NCBI GenBank assembly: GCA_950022655.1
Contig: OX465587.1
Location: 26,043,716 to 26,107,715, forward strand
Length of the DNA: 64,000 bases
Source: Alentia gelatinosa
Taxonomy: Eukaryota > Annelida > Polychaeta > Phyllodocida > Polynoidae
Direction: 5' to 3'
A model generated the notes under the pieces. The model did not search any database. It was not told where the DNA came from and saw only the letters and a list, made by a program, of their open reading frames with translations. Both the position numbers and the translations under genes were made by a program. This document shows, one piece after another, positions 11,059 to 22,559 of this stretch. The stretch's first letter is position 1, and each line of letters opens with the position of its first letter.

Positions 11059-13872
11059 ATGGCCAGTGTTAATCTAGTCGCACCTCTTCGTAAACATGAA
11101 TACAACGCCTTCAGCACTCTCAGCGCAAGCCATCATGTGTGCAGACTACATAACTTCCGGTCTGGTCAACAACGTCGCCGAATCCAGGAACGCACAAAGC
11201 CGCGACGTCAGCAAGACCAGCGAAAATCTGGACGACGTCATCAGTTTGTGTGGTTTGGTGAAAACGGGTCTTCTATGCCGTCTTTACCCTCTAACCTTCT
11301 GGTTGACCTTGACGACAACCGACTAAGGCTGTCCTTACCGGAAGGTGCTCGAGGGCGTTGCTACGCATGCGTGCATGGTGGCTTCACATGGCTTCCGGTC
11401 ACGCAGGAGGCAAGGTCAACATGGAGGTCAAAATCCGAGTCACCATCTAGCAGGCCGGAGTGCAGTGGCGTAGAGGGCGCTGTGGTCATCGAGGCGGCGG
11501 GGAGGGGAACTACAAGTAGCTGTATAGAAAGCCCGCAAGACAACAGAGACGACGCAGGACTTCTTCACGCATCGACAACGGGAGTGCTCCACCCATTCGA
11601 GAATGTGATTTACGATTTTGAGACATATTGGACGGCATCTGAGACCATTGAGGGACTGAGTAGTTCGGTTTCTGATAGCTCGGCGTATGATCTTAGTGAC
11701 GTCATCGGGTGTGCGGCGCAGACGACACCACATGTGACGAGCGTCTGCCAGGCGCCGCTAGGTGGTGCTGGTGCGGAACGCTGTGGTAGCGTCAGCGTGC
11801 CAGAAAACAACCCCCGATTGTGTACTACTCACAGTGAGTCGCCGAGCGCCGCCGTGCTCACACTGACACCGACCGACCACGCCGCCAGCGCCTGCCGCCC
11901 GCCCGCCTCCCCGGGGTCACATCAGGCCAGCGCTACTTTACTCAGCCTGTCAGGAACTTCTCCCATTAACCGCCGGCACCTCCACTGCCGCGAGCGCTGC
12001 TCCCCACACCACACCTGCCACCACTGCAGCTCCAGTACAGCGCGACTTCTTGACTCTACAACGGGGTTTCCTGCCGTCCGCAACGCAGGCGTCTCTCCGC
12101 TTCCTTCTCTCACCAGAGGGCAGTACAGCCTCACCACATCCGGTGGGCACATCAACGCGGTGGGTCGTACGGAAGGGCCAGGCCGTATCCGCCCTGTGCA
12201 TTCTCCCGCCGCAGCCCTCAGACCGACATCCCGCCCGGCCCCGTCGGGTCCCCTGCTCCCCGCGCCCGGAGATGCGCGCCCGCTGCCCGTCAACCATCAC
12301 GTGGAGTCGCCGTCCGCCGTGCAGCGAGGGGTAAAGCCTGGAGTAACGGGAATGGGAGAGAAGAGAGCAGTAGCAGCGCCGAGCCACACCCAGGAAGAGG
12401 GTGTGGTACCCGGGGAAAGCGTGGTGGATCTGAACGACAACACGTGCACCATGGGGAGGCATGGTAGGATGCCTGCCGCACTGGAGATGGGCGTGAACCC
12501 TGATGCACAGGTCCTACAGTGGCACCAGAAACATTTCACCGATAACGGAGTGAAAAATACCACTACACTCTCACCCGTTGTATTTAATACGGATGCTGAC
12601 GTGCTGAGAATCAGGGGCACTCCAGAGGATATCTGTGTGACTCATACAGGCAGCAGGTGGAGTAAAACCCCTCTTAATTCAAACGGGGAGAGGATTACTG
12701 ACATTAATCAGCTTGATCCGTCACACAAGATGTGGGATATTGATATAGAGACATTGATACTAGAAGATGAGGGAGGAGAGAGTCTCACTGACTCAGACTA
12801 TGAGGAATACCACTCTCAACTCCCGGACTCTCTTATAGGGGAAGCCACAGAAGACAGAGCCAGTCCTGAACACATGTATACTGTATCAAACTCTGTCAAT
12901 GCCTGGGGTGCGAGCAAGTCAAAGCACATTCACAAAAATTATGACAATTCAATACACCATGTCCAGAACAATTCTAGATATGGTAAAAGTAGGTCAGACT
13001 CTGGGAGCAGCTCAGTGGACTCAGTGCGGTGTTCAGAGGGGAAGGAGTCCGACGAGGAGATCTTCTCTTACGGGAAGGACGCGATGAACATGCGGGTTCC
13101 TACTAGGGAAGCAAACACAGAGAAGGCTGGAGGTGTTCAGCAAGGAACTGAAATGGTGCGGATCAAAAGAAAGTACCTCCGTCGATGTTACGTGACTGAA
13201 GAAGGTAACCCAGATATTACTGACATGAAGATGGATGCAGGTAAGAGTAAAACAGGGGACAGCAGGACCAAGGAGGGCACCAAGATGATGTTTCTCCATC
13301 CTGAAATTGTGGCAGAGAAGGTGATAGAGAAGTACAGAACACGTGCGATGAGTGACTCGGACAGTTTAACGGCCATCAGAATGTCCGAGCACACGGACAC
13401 ATTCTGTAAGCAATTCGTGGAGAAGATGGCTCAACGGCGACGTTCTCTGCCACCAATGCCACCCCGTAAACTGCAACCTTTGTCCGCCGACCTGCCCTCT
13501 GTGGGTGGAGGACCGGAGTCTACAATGCAGTCTCATGGCAGTGCTGAACGGCTGCGGAAACTGCCAGCGGATTCACTGGGAGGTGGAGACAGAATGACGA
13601 AAGGTCCAGTCCATGAGACAAACATCCTGCGAGTCGAAACTCCTTCATGGCTGAGGTCCACTGAAGGAAGGGGATCTGATCTTGACTTGACCCAAGCAGG
13701 TCGCAGCCCTTTCGGACACAGTAGGAGAGGTAGTTTAACCAAGGCACCACAGTTACTGTTACCGGACACAGATGAGGAGGCCGCAGTGATGCCTGCTGAT
13801 TTTGACTATGGACGGCGACGAAAGAGTGATCTTTATCCTCTTAGGTCTGACATGCAGGGATTCTTCCTATAG
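11059..13872 (+). CDS. Large Ser/Pro-rich disordered protein, unrecognised
   Basis: A single 937-codon frame ending in TAG at 13,870. An in-frame TAA at 11,044 bounds the ATG at 11,059, so the frame opens there. It is GC-richer than its AT-rich flanks. I recognise no catalytic domain. What can be seen: a strongly basic stretch at residues ~37-62, a Ser/Thr/Pro-rich middle (~210-460), an acidic Ser/Asp patch (~564-590), and a conserved-looking C-terminal third. That third has basophilic-kinase-type sites RRRS (793-796), RRGS (889-892) and RRRKS (919-923), and a class II SH3-binding motif PPMPPR (798-803). There is no signal peptide or membrane segment. It may be a scaffold or signalling adaptor, but this is a guess from composition. 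A 5' untranslated exon could splice in near 10,905. The basic N-terminal part is the least protein-like and the true start could be later. Confidence 0.7.
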   Translation: MASVNLVAPLRKHEYNAFSTLSASHHVCRLHNFRSGQQRRRIQERTKPRRQQDQRKSGRRHQFVWFGENGSSMPSLPSNLLVDLDDNRLRLSLPEGARGRCYACVHGGFTWLPVTQEARSTWRSKSESPSSRPECSGVEGAVVIEAAGRGTTSSCIESPQDNRDDAGLLHASTTGVLHPFENVIYDFETYWTASETIEGLSSSVSDSSAYDLSDVIGCAAQTTPHVTSVCQAPLGGAGAERCGSVSVPENNPRLCTTHSESPSAAVLTLTPTDHAASACRPPASPGSHQASATLLSLSGTSPINRRHLHCRERCSPHHTCHHCSSSTARLLDSTTGFPAVRNAGVSPLPSLTRGQYSLTTSGGHINAVGRTEGPGRIRPVHSPAAALRPTSRPAPSGPLLPAPGDARPLPVNHHVESPSAVQRGVKPGVTGMGEKRAVAAPSHTQEEGVVPGESVVDLNDNTCTMGRHGRMPAALEMGVNPDAQVLQWHQKHFTDNGVKNTTTLSPVVFNTDADVLRIRGTPEDICVTHTGSRWSKTPLNSNGERITDINQLDPSHKMWDIDIETLILEDEGGESLTDSDYEEYHSQLPDSLIGEATEDRASPEHMYTVSNSVNAWGASKSKHIHKNYDNSIHHVQNNSRYGKSRSDSGSSSVDSVRCSEGKESDEEIFSYGKDAMNMRVPTREANTEKAGGVQQGTEMVRIKRKYLRRCYVTEEGNPDITDMKMDAGKSKTGDSRTKEGTKMMFLHPEIVAEKVIEKYRTRAMSDSDSLTAIRMSEHTDTFCKQFVEKMAQRRRSLPPMPPRKLQPLSADLPSVGGGPESTMQSHGSAERLRKLPADSLGGGDRMTKGPVHETNILRVETPSWLRSTEGRGSDLDLTQAGRSPFGHSRRGSLTKAPQLLLPDTDEEAAVMPADFDYGRRRKSDLYPLRSDMQGFFL

Positions 13873-13987
13873 GTGTTAGACGGGTGTCACCCAGCGCCAT
13901 AGCTCAATGGTTCCTTCCTTTAGTACATAGACTGGGATCGCATAACGTCCAACCTTCAAAACTCCTCCCTATAGTCGCTAGATCTTT

Positions 13988-14360
13988 ATTATCCATCGAT
14001 TAAAAAGTACCCATTGAAAATGTATGGGGACTCAAAGAAACACTACCCATCTTTTTCTGTAATGCCAGAAAACATTCCCATTGCTTATGGATTTGAACAT
14101 ATAGATTACGGCCTTAAAGCCATTGATTACGTGAAAATAGTACCTTTGTGCTTGAAGGCAAAAAAGATAGTGCTTATGATATGGCAACTCCTGCTTATAT
14201 TTTATTTGAGGAGATGGATAATGAATACAACAAGCGATGAATTTGTGGACAGGAGACTTGTAAACCACTCAAGGCTGACTTAGTAATATGCTCGTGATAA
14301 GCGTCAAACTATCGTGGTTTATGACCGCCTGTCCACAAAACCATTGGTTATTGTATATTT
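13988..14360 (+). mobile_element. Foldback family B, copy 1
   Basis: The left body starts near TACCCATTGAAAATGTATGG, followed by short ATAT/GATT repeats. The right part is a hairpin whose outer arms are ATTTGTGGACAGG (14,241) and CCTGTCCACAAAA (to 14,340), with ATGCTCGTGATAAGC at the tip. Related copies are at 48,645, 62,281 and, inverted, 14,572. It is non-coding. It starts 116 bp after the stop codon of the 937-codon gene and may lie in its 3' UTR. Confidence 0.7.
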
Positions 14361-14571
14361 ATTGACTTCATTTCAAAATTGTTTTATTGAAACATCTGCA
14401 ATAAATATCAGAGGTGATATTGAAATCTTGAGTGTCATCTTTCACAAAAATGATAAAGCGAGGTATCGTGAACCCTCAGCAAGACATATTCCAATATCCA
14501 TTGACATTTTTTAGGTGTTCCAGTCTTATCTGTATCCCCAAGGTATATTCCGGAAATTTCCATATTAACGG

Positions 14572-14755
14572 GTATATCAATGGGGACTACATCTCTATAG
14601 CCAAAGGGACTATTTTCTTGCATACAATGACATTGAGGCCGTATACCATGGGTTTGAATCCGTATACTATGTTTATAGTATCTGACAGTTTTTAGATAAT
14701 GTGTAGTGGTTTACTACATACATTCTCAATGGGGACTTTGTATATCATGGATAAT
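14572..14755 (-). mobile_element. Foldback family B, body only, inverted
   Basis: Read on the - strand, this repeats the left body of family B: the CCCATTGAGAATGTATG type start, then CTGTCAGATACTATAAAC, then ATAGTCCCTTTGGC. The hairpin half is missing. It lies 210 bp from copy 1 in opposite orientation. Confidence 0.65.
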
Positions 14756-15880
14756 AGAGACATGTATTTCCTATGACCCGATTTATATGACTTTCCCTAT
14801 AATTTATAAACCTGAATTCCCTAAAGTCCAATCCAGACGACTCCCCCTATAGTTCCCAGAGCAGTACTGTATGAACTCCGGTCTGCAAGCCTTCTCACAG
14901 ACGTTTATTCTACCGGGTCCTTTTTGGTATCCTCTTTAGTTCCTAACCCTATGTATCCTTATTATCAGGTCTCGAAGGTGTATAGCTGAAACACTACTTA
15001 CAGCCATCTTACAAGAAATACTATAGTTATTGTGTATTCCGAACAAAGACAGATAGTTATCTAGAAGACTTAGACCAGTGTAAACTTGATGTTTTAGTTC
15101 CGCTGAAATAAGGCTCAATTCATTGCATATGTACATAAAGAGATGATGTGTATTGTTGGATGTTGTCAATTGTATTATAGTCAGAAGGGGACATTAGTGT
15201 TGTATTAAAGTCTAGGTTTTTTTTTTACAAAACATCGGTTTTTTATAGGTGTACAATATGTATACTTCAACTTGACTTTAACCGTCAATGTGTTATCTTT
15301 TTCAGATAACCCTTTGTCAAAGATACAATACTTGATTCCTATTGTGTGTTTTAGTATAATATCTCAGCAATTCCCAGCGGACACGCCAGCATTTATAACT
15401 CTATCGATCGTCAATGTCCTGATTGGTCCAAATCAAAGATATCAAGACATGTACAATGTATCAGATGTATAAAATAATTGAAAATGTTATTGGGCTTAAA
15501 GTAGATTGCTTTCAGACCTGCGTGTGGAATTGAGACATTGTTGGTTCCTTAAGGTGTCTGGCTTGCATGCGGAGTACATGTTAATTATTGAGAGGGACTT
15601 GAAACATACAGGGGAGTATGTATAAATGTTTAACGAGAAGCACAACCTGAAAGGTGGACTGTGGTCCAAATTGAACATTCAATGATGAGTCAGTGAGTTC
15701 ATCTTCATGACTGCAGGCATTTTGTGTTATTTCATCTAACATAATATATCTGTCATACAGTGCGATATTTCTCACATGTAAAAGCTCATCTGTGTTCTAT
15801 GATTTGTGAAAGTCACAACACATATTACCGTTAATATTTGACTCTGAGACGTGCTGCTATAAAATACCATCATCAAAGTC
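14756..15880. other. Intergenic, nothing identified
   Basis: AT-rich sequence. I see no exon, tandem array or paired inverted ends. Confidence 0.5.
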
Positions 15881-15894
15881 TAATGTGCGTAAAC

Positions 15895-16140
15895 CTTTAT
15901 CATCTTCGCTTGGTATAAATGTCCATAGGCTTAACATTGAGGAACTCATATTCAACAGAAGTGCGAGTATAGTAACTCATGCTCAATGGGCCATAAATAA
16001 ACATTTTCAACAATACAATCATAAACATATTCGTTCTTGGTGTGGGGCCCCGTTCACCATATCATTAGGCGTGCTTCAAAATATTCACTCGACTATTGCC
16101 TTGCTCATATCGCTGAGTGTTCCAAACTAGATGTTGAACG
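15895..16140. repeat. Decayed foldback family A copy
   Basis: ATAAATGTCCATAGGCTTAA with CATTG after it (15,912 on) is the module start seen at 35,860. Further right, AATATTCACTCGACTATTGC followed by CTTGCTCATATC (16,080 on) matches the hairpin tip region at 36,048-36,078. The outer ends are too decayed to define. Confidence 0.5.
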
Positions 16141-16703
16141 GACCCACAGACTAAACACCCATCAATTTCTTGATATTTCTTCATTCATGTTCTCAATGGG
16201 TTTTGTCATGCAATATAGAATGTGCAATGAAGTACACGTGTTTTGATAGTTAACAGGCAACAGCCTTGCATGTAGAGGGTTATTGTTCTCATTTACTGGT
16301 CTTAATACATGTATTATGCTCATGGTTTTGCCCCGTAGCAAAAACCAGGATTTTCATATGTACATATATGTATGTGGGGATTATGTATGTCATGAGGAAC
16401 ATATGCATGGATTGTTTGACTCGAATTACTAAGATGTTAAATATAATATTAGAAGCACACACAAATGCTCAACGAGCACACAGTAACCTAGCTTAACATC
16501 ATCATATTTCTTTTAATCTAAGCAATACATTCCCATTTTGCTTTTGCCAATCTAATCAATTGTTAAAATTGCCATTATAGGGATGACTTTGATCAACTTG
16601 AGTATAGATAGATGTTTGATAATACACCGTCATGTTTTAATGGTTTCATTGCTTGCAAAGATTATTTCTTTTTACCATCAACAATTTTGAAGATATAACA
16701 CTA

Positions 16704-16835
16704 CGGGCTGTCCATAGGTGATGTCACACATCTTGAGGGAATTTTTAGGACCTCATCCCTCTGTCAAACTATGTCACACTATTCGAACCACCCCCAAAAA
16801 ATCATTTTACACTTTCTGAATCACCCCCAGGGTTG
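16704..16835 (+). repeat. Dispersed repeat, GGGCTGTCCATAGG family
   Basis: It starts GGGCTGTCCATAGGTGATGT and runs into C-rich stretches (ACCACCCCCAAAA, ATCACCCCCAGG). Related segments are at 50,812-50,945 (+) and 35,104-35,241 (-). No ends or coding sequence are visible, so its class is unknown. Confidence 0.45.
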
Positions 16836-19304
16836 TTTTTCTTTTAATTAAAAAAAATCCATTTCTGGTTTGTATTCCAGATCTTCCAATGGTACAATAT
16901 TGTAACATAGCACAACATAACAGTTATTACATCTTTGACAAAGCTACGGTAATTATACTATTAATATAGAGGGAACTATTACATGAGACAAAGCTATTGA
17001 TATTTTGATATACTTTTCTGTTGCAATTGTCACTTAAGACCACCGGTCATATGCAATGCTGAAGCATAAGCATAATTTGATGGTGCGTACACACTTTTTT
17101 GTTGGGAAACCTGGGCTTTCTAATTTCAGACTAGCCTGCTCTGGTGAGTTAACACTAAATTTTTTTTCACAAATATGGATAGATATTTGGCCACTTGGTC
17201 ATTAAGACAAACAATCAGTCCATTTTCTTTCATGTGCCTCAAATGGGAAATTACCTGGCAGAAACCTGTCCTGATTGATCAGAAAAAGGGAACTCTTCCA
17301 AGTGGAACAGCACTCTCTTCCGGTACACCTTACCACTTGTAGCATAAACATGTACTGACTTTCCATTTGACTGCCTTTTTCCTGAGTTGTTTGACTGTTT
17401 CAGTAAGTTTCTGTATTCATCCTTTATTGGATATCCATCCGCCTGTGACCATACTTCTACCAACAAAGTAACCTCTAATGTCTCAATCTATCCCCGGTCG
17501 TACCCCCACTATGTGTGCCATCTTTTGATTGTGCAGTATATCCATAGCGATCTTGATATTTGCCCAGTCCAATCTGGTTTCAAGGTATTTGTTTTTTCGT
17601 CAATATTTCATGAGATCAGCCAAGTTCCTGCTGGCTGCTAAAATATGTGTCAGATTGTGTGACCACGCTTCTCTAGCCGTGCTTGATGTAATTTTGATAA
17701 TTCATGAAAATCTGTATAGTTTCAATGTAGGAGAGGCTGCATGTTTGTGAAGCCCCATGTGACCAAGTAAGGACATTGTGATAGCGTGTCATTTTAAAAG
17801 ATAGACACTGTGATTACCAACTATCACTGTACAGTCATTATAACCAGTCTAATAAATACACGCAGACAATACCTAGAGCTACCATGCCATTTTCCAAGGC
17901 TACATTTTATACGTGCAGATCATCTGAACAATAAACAATTCAGCAATAATTGATATTGTTGTTGTGTTTTGATAATAGTCGAGCGACTTCGTCACTGCCC
18001 TGTATGCACAATGGAAGCCCACACATCTCCCCTACCCCCAGTGGATGACTGGGGAACCAGCGTAAATCCAGCAGCACCTAGATTAGGTGTGACAGCAGAC
18101 GAACGGGCTAATATTTGCCATGACAAAGGTAGCCTTGAAGCCTGGCCAATGTGCACTTACATATTAGGCCAGGTAACTACCCCCTTTTTTCTGGTATATT
18201 GGGGAAATTGCATTCACCTGGTAAAACCTATTAGATTTTAGAGAAATATTCTAATAAGTTATTTTTTATCTTTAGAAACGTTGTCATTATTTTATTTTGT
18301 ATCGTCATTAATTATAAAGAAGTGTAAATAGGTTATTTGGGTTATCTCGTGATGGAGAGAAGTTGCGCTGGTTCTTCCCTCAGCTGCGAATGACCGGGGA
18401 ACCAGCGTATAGGCGTTACCTCTCCCATTTCCCATTGGGGCCGGGAACCAGTCTATCACAAAGGTACATGAGCTGGTAATGGGCATTCATAATTGTATGC
18501 ACTGACAAAAGGGAAAGCTTTAAATGCCCATTACCTTCTCTCTGTGTAAGGAGATAAAAAAATTCCAGTTCTAAACTATGTTTTCAGCATGGCTAGAAAT
18601 AAGGCATGAGGGCAAAGGTAAATCTAAGTAGAGACATACAAAAAGAAGAACATGTTCAAGAATGTCTATAAATGAGAATCTCACACTTCAGTCTCCAAGG
18701 ATAGATCTGGTTAACTCTGTCCCTATGTGCTGAAGACACTACAAGCACATCCGTCAAAATTCTAACGTTTTATATGAAGTAGGTAAATCGACTTAGCCGC
18801 TATAACGTAATATCATAATCATTTGTTTTCATCTTGCTATGTTATACAACAGCCACTTATATATAAACTGTTTCATTGGGATGTTATCGTCTTGGTTGTT
18901 GAAGGGATTTAGATGAAGAGACACTGAGGCACATATGTTCACCTACAAACAGACAGATATATAGACACACAAATAAACGCCATATGTGAATATAAGCGTA
19001 AATATACACTAGTTACCTCATACTACTGAAGCTGGAATGAAAAGAAATGGGGCATGCTCATATCCACATTAACAACGGAGTCACACAAACAAGGCGCAGA
19101 CCTACACGCCTTTGATGTCCTGCAATATGGCACACAATGAAAGCCTCCCCTCCATGCTCCCCTCTCCTCTCGCGTATTATGTTTGCCTGTTGCTAGCAGC
19201 AAATCAATGCATTACAATCTGAGTACAAAAAATGCGGTGACACAGGAAAACGAACAACAAACGGCCTCGGGTGGCGGCCACGCATACAGCTCGTGTTATA
19301 TGCA
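16836..19304. other. Intergenic, no gene seen
   Basis: Mostly unique AT-rich sequence. GGGGAACCAGCGTA occurs at ~18,052 and ~18,394, and an inverse relative GCTGGTTCTTCCC is at ~18,368. These suggest a small decayed inverted-repeat element in 18,040-18,480. No exon can be supported. Confidence 0.4.
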
Positions 19305-19849
19305 TTAAAGGCATATCCTATAATCCAAGGTGGCGCCACCTGGTGACATTTAGATATTGTCGATTTTCAGTAAAACTGGTTATTTTCAATTATCCTAATA
19401 CCAAATGATAATATCACATATTATAGAGTTTGACCTAACACAATAGGAAAATTAAATCAATTTACATTGGACTGGTTTATAAAAGACACATGTAAAAAGA
19501 TATGGCTTTCTTCAAGATGTATCCTAAAACAATGGTAGTAACCTATAGTTTTTAAAACTGAGATGTGTATTACTACATATTTACTATATTCTGGGAAGGT
19601 TTGAAGGAAATGACTTGGGTTTTATTGTTGTAAACCCAACTTTTTAGAAAGTATGTACATTCTATCATGGTTTTGCTATAATATCAATCTCTAGATAAAG
19701 AATTAGGAGAGTGACCCCAATTTTTTGAAATAGCTATATGATCTAAAACATTAGGAGATTACCATATTCAATTTTAAAGAAATAAATATTTTTGTGGGTT
19801 TTTAATCGAGCAGAATCTTTTCTTTGCCAATTCGCATATAGTACTTTAA
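19305..19849 (-). mobile_element. Kolobok-like TTAA element, copy 1
   Basis: The 545-bp element begins TTAAAGGCATATCCTATAAT and ends in a degraded inverse (GCATATAGTACTTTAA). Its left 100 bp, including GGTGGCGCCACCTGGTGA, aligns with the inverse of the right end of the element at 32,069-32,601. TTAA on both sides and an AAGGCATA end fit Kolobok-type elements. There is no transposase. Confidence 0.65.
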
Positions 19850-20403
19850 AAGAGCCATGTGTACAACCCCCTAGATACATGTTCCCATGTATCCCCGTCA
19901 ATACATGTATGTGATCATTATATCACTGATAAACAATTGTTGATACCACCATTGTCGTATTTTTAAGAAACCACTTGAAAAACGACTTGAGAAACAACTG
20001 TTCGTCCCATAATTACACATACCAGTCTCATATCTGACACCTAATATTTTAAGCAAACATAGTCGGAACAGAGTGGAGGTGGGGAGTGGCAACTATATCA
20101 GTCCCTGGTAGATTATTGCGGTCGCGGTTGGATCGGCTTAGATTGTTATGACCGGAACAGTGCTTGTCTGGATATCAACACAGTTTGGCAAGCAGCGGTA
20201 GGCTTTTTGTTGTATTTTGAAATATAAATCACCATATTTTTTTGTGTTAACTACTGCATGCAATCGTCAACAGTACAATTAGTTTGAATATTCTATATAT
20301 GCAAGCTAGTATAGGCTGTCCTGGGGGGGGGATGCTGGTGTTACGGTCATTTGCTAGGGGGCAGGCAAATAACACCAGGAGATGGAGTATCCATTCATAG
20401 ACA

Positions 20404-20700
20404 GTGTTCCATCAACTAGGCGCGAGCCCCGGCCAGGGGTCGTATGGTCGTCACGGCACATTTGGCGTATCGCCGGCGACGATCTGCTCGGTGGAAGAGC
20501 GCCGTAGGTGCCCCCTGCGGTGCAGGGCCCCGGCCCTAATGCCCCAAAGCCCCGCTCCCCTATCCACCGCGAGCATTGCGTTGACCGCTCCCCACCTATA
20601 CCTCAACGGACGCGGTCAAGGACTGATATCCGCAGGAAGCAAACCCGCAAGTTCGGGCAGTTTCGGTTGTCCGGGCAGAATTTTAGCGCCAGAGTGTGAT
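20404..20700. other. GC-rich patch, CpG-rich
   Basis: About 300 bp much richer in G+C and CpG than its surroundings, crossed by a 117-codon frame at 20,404-20,757 (+) and an overlapping 63-codon frame. Neither protein has a domain I recognise. It may be an old retroelement fragment, an unannotated first exon or a CpG island. I cannot decide between these. Confidence 0.35.
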
Positions 20701-21910
20701 ATACATATTGATAACATCAACGCTTATTTTATTGAGCTTCATTGCTCAGATATCTGATGGAATTAGCGAAATGCTGCCTACTCTAGGTAAACGTGTACCA
20801 AAGTCTGCTCTTTACAGAAGCATTCTGGGCACAAACACATTCTATCCTATAGAATTGCCATCTCATTATCTTAGTTCTGAGATACAAGTGGCGTCCCACT
20901 GAGGAAGGTGCAGAATGTCAGATGCCACCACACCATTTGAACGATATGCAACATGTTCATTTGCCTCTGATTTTGATCTTTAATTGATTCTCTTGACGAA
21001 GGCACAATCCCATATTCTGAATGGTAACAAGAGAACTCGGCACCCGAGAGAACCTGGCCCCATTCTTCTGAATAACATATTATACTAGACAATAACAATA
21101 ATGAATTCCTTGACTCTTACAAATCAAAGTCCTCCACAGTATTTCCAATGTAGAAAAAGGCCTGTGTAAACTACTACCGTGATTTATAAAGCACTAACAA
21201 AACATATTTGCTCATTTAGAAATAATTAATGAAATAAATATACAAACAAGATACATTGTTTTGAAGTACAGACCAAGAAATCGTATAATATTCCCGAGCA
21301 GCAGTCTAATCAATAATATCTCATTCGCTTCGGTGATTTCACTCCCCACTTTGATAACGACGTAGAAGTGTTGAGGCTTCTTTGTGGTGGCTTCTTTATA
21401 ACATCCCTGTGAAGCGGCCGCTTTGTTTACCTCATTAGCTGGACGAGGCAATTTGAAGACTCCAGTTGATTCATGTCATGTCTTATTCACATGTTTTCTG
21501 AAAATAGAACTGGAAGCATCCTCTCCGCTACGCTGGTGGGAGGCTGGTTAAACATAATATATTAAAATGTAGGTAGACTCACTGGTGAGCATACGTTTAG
21601 GTAACGCAAACCATGAGAGTGACCTGGAATAACCCGGAATAAATAACTTATCTATTACGAAACCCAAATTTTCAATACTGAGAATGTAATTAAAAGCATG
21701 CGATCATTATAGATATCCATCTATCAACCTAGAGGAATTCAGCAATTTTCTAACCAGGTCAAGAGGTGATTATAAATTTAATTACGTTTCAAACAAGAGT
21801 ATTGGAATACGAGAAATAAAAACTTTAAAAAATCAGAGTTTAGGAAAGTGAGCCTATCATACCGTATTAGACCGTTGTGGAACAAGTTGAGGAACAAAAA
21901 TGTAGTAGGC

Positions 21911-21926
21911 TTATTATAGCAAAGGT
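21911..21926. repeat. Left 16-bp direct repeat of the Penelope element
   Basis: TTATTATAGCAAAGGT, identical to 25,617-25,632. See the element entry for the two readings of this repeat. Confidence 0.8.
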
Positions 21927-22034
21927 TTTCTCAAACTTTTTTCCTTGGAAAAATTTGAAGGTAGATGTTAGTTCGGTCCTGCCCTGTTCCCTGGTGGGGG
22001 TGGAGGGTATGGAATTTTGTCCCAATTTTTCGGA
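21925..22034 (+). repeat. Left inverted repeat of the Penelope element
   Basis: It starts GTTTTCTCAAACTTTTTTCC and matches the reverse complement of 24,944-25,054 with only a few mismatches. The mirrored copies lie at either end of the coding region. They would allow a long hairpin in the transcript or DNA. Confidence 0.9.
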
Positions 22035-22559
22035 GAAACCCTGGAAAACAGGATCAACAATAGAGCCAAGCAGGCCCCGACCGACATACAGTTGGTCGAT
22101 CCATTTGTGGCAAGAGGCACCTTCAATAAAAAAGGACATGCCCCTCCAGCCGCGGCATGTGGTGCCCCCAGAGAGGGTTTTCTGGAACCCCCGCCCCCTG
22201 CGCCTACCCGCGGGGGGTACAAGGAGAAAGGTCGATACAACGAGTATCCGACCAAAGGTGGGAATCGGTACAACCGATCCGATCGCAGCGAGAGGGGAAA
22301 CAAGGGAGGCCGACGCCCACCCTTCCGACCCCCATGTTAGGGACCCCAGCAGTGGGGCAACGGACAATAAATGAACGCTGTGAGATCGGTAAATCAAATG
22401 TTGACCTGAATGAACCAAATGTCTCCCAAAGAAATAAAGTTTCTGAACAGTGTTTGTCAAATCATGTTCTGTTTCCAACCAAAATAAAGGCAGATAACAA
22501 AACCATTATGGCACCTCAAATAAACATCTTTGAGAAATACACTAATGGTAACGTAGTAA

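Noticed and set aside
21867..22478. 203-codon frame on the - strand over the Penelope element
   Set aside because: It lies opposite the element's left inverted repeat and N-terminal region, with no homology of its own.
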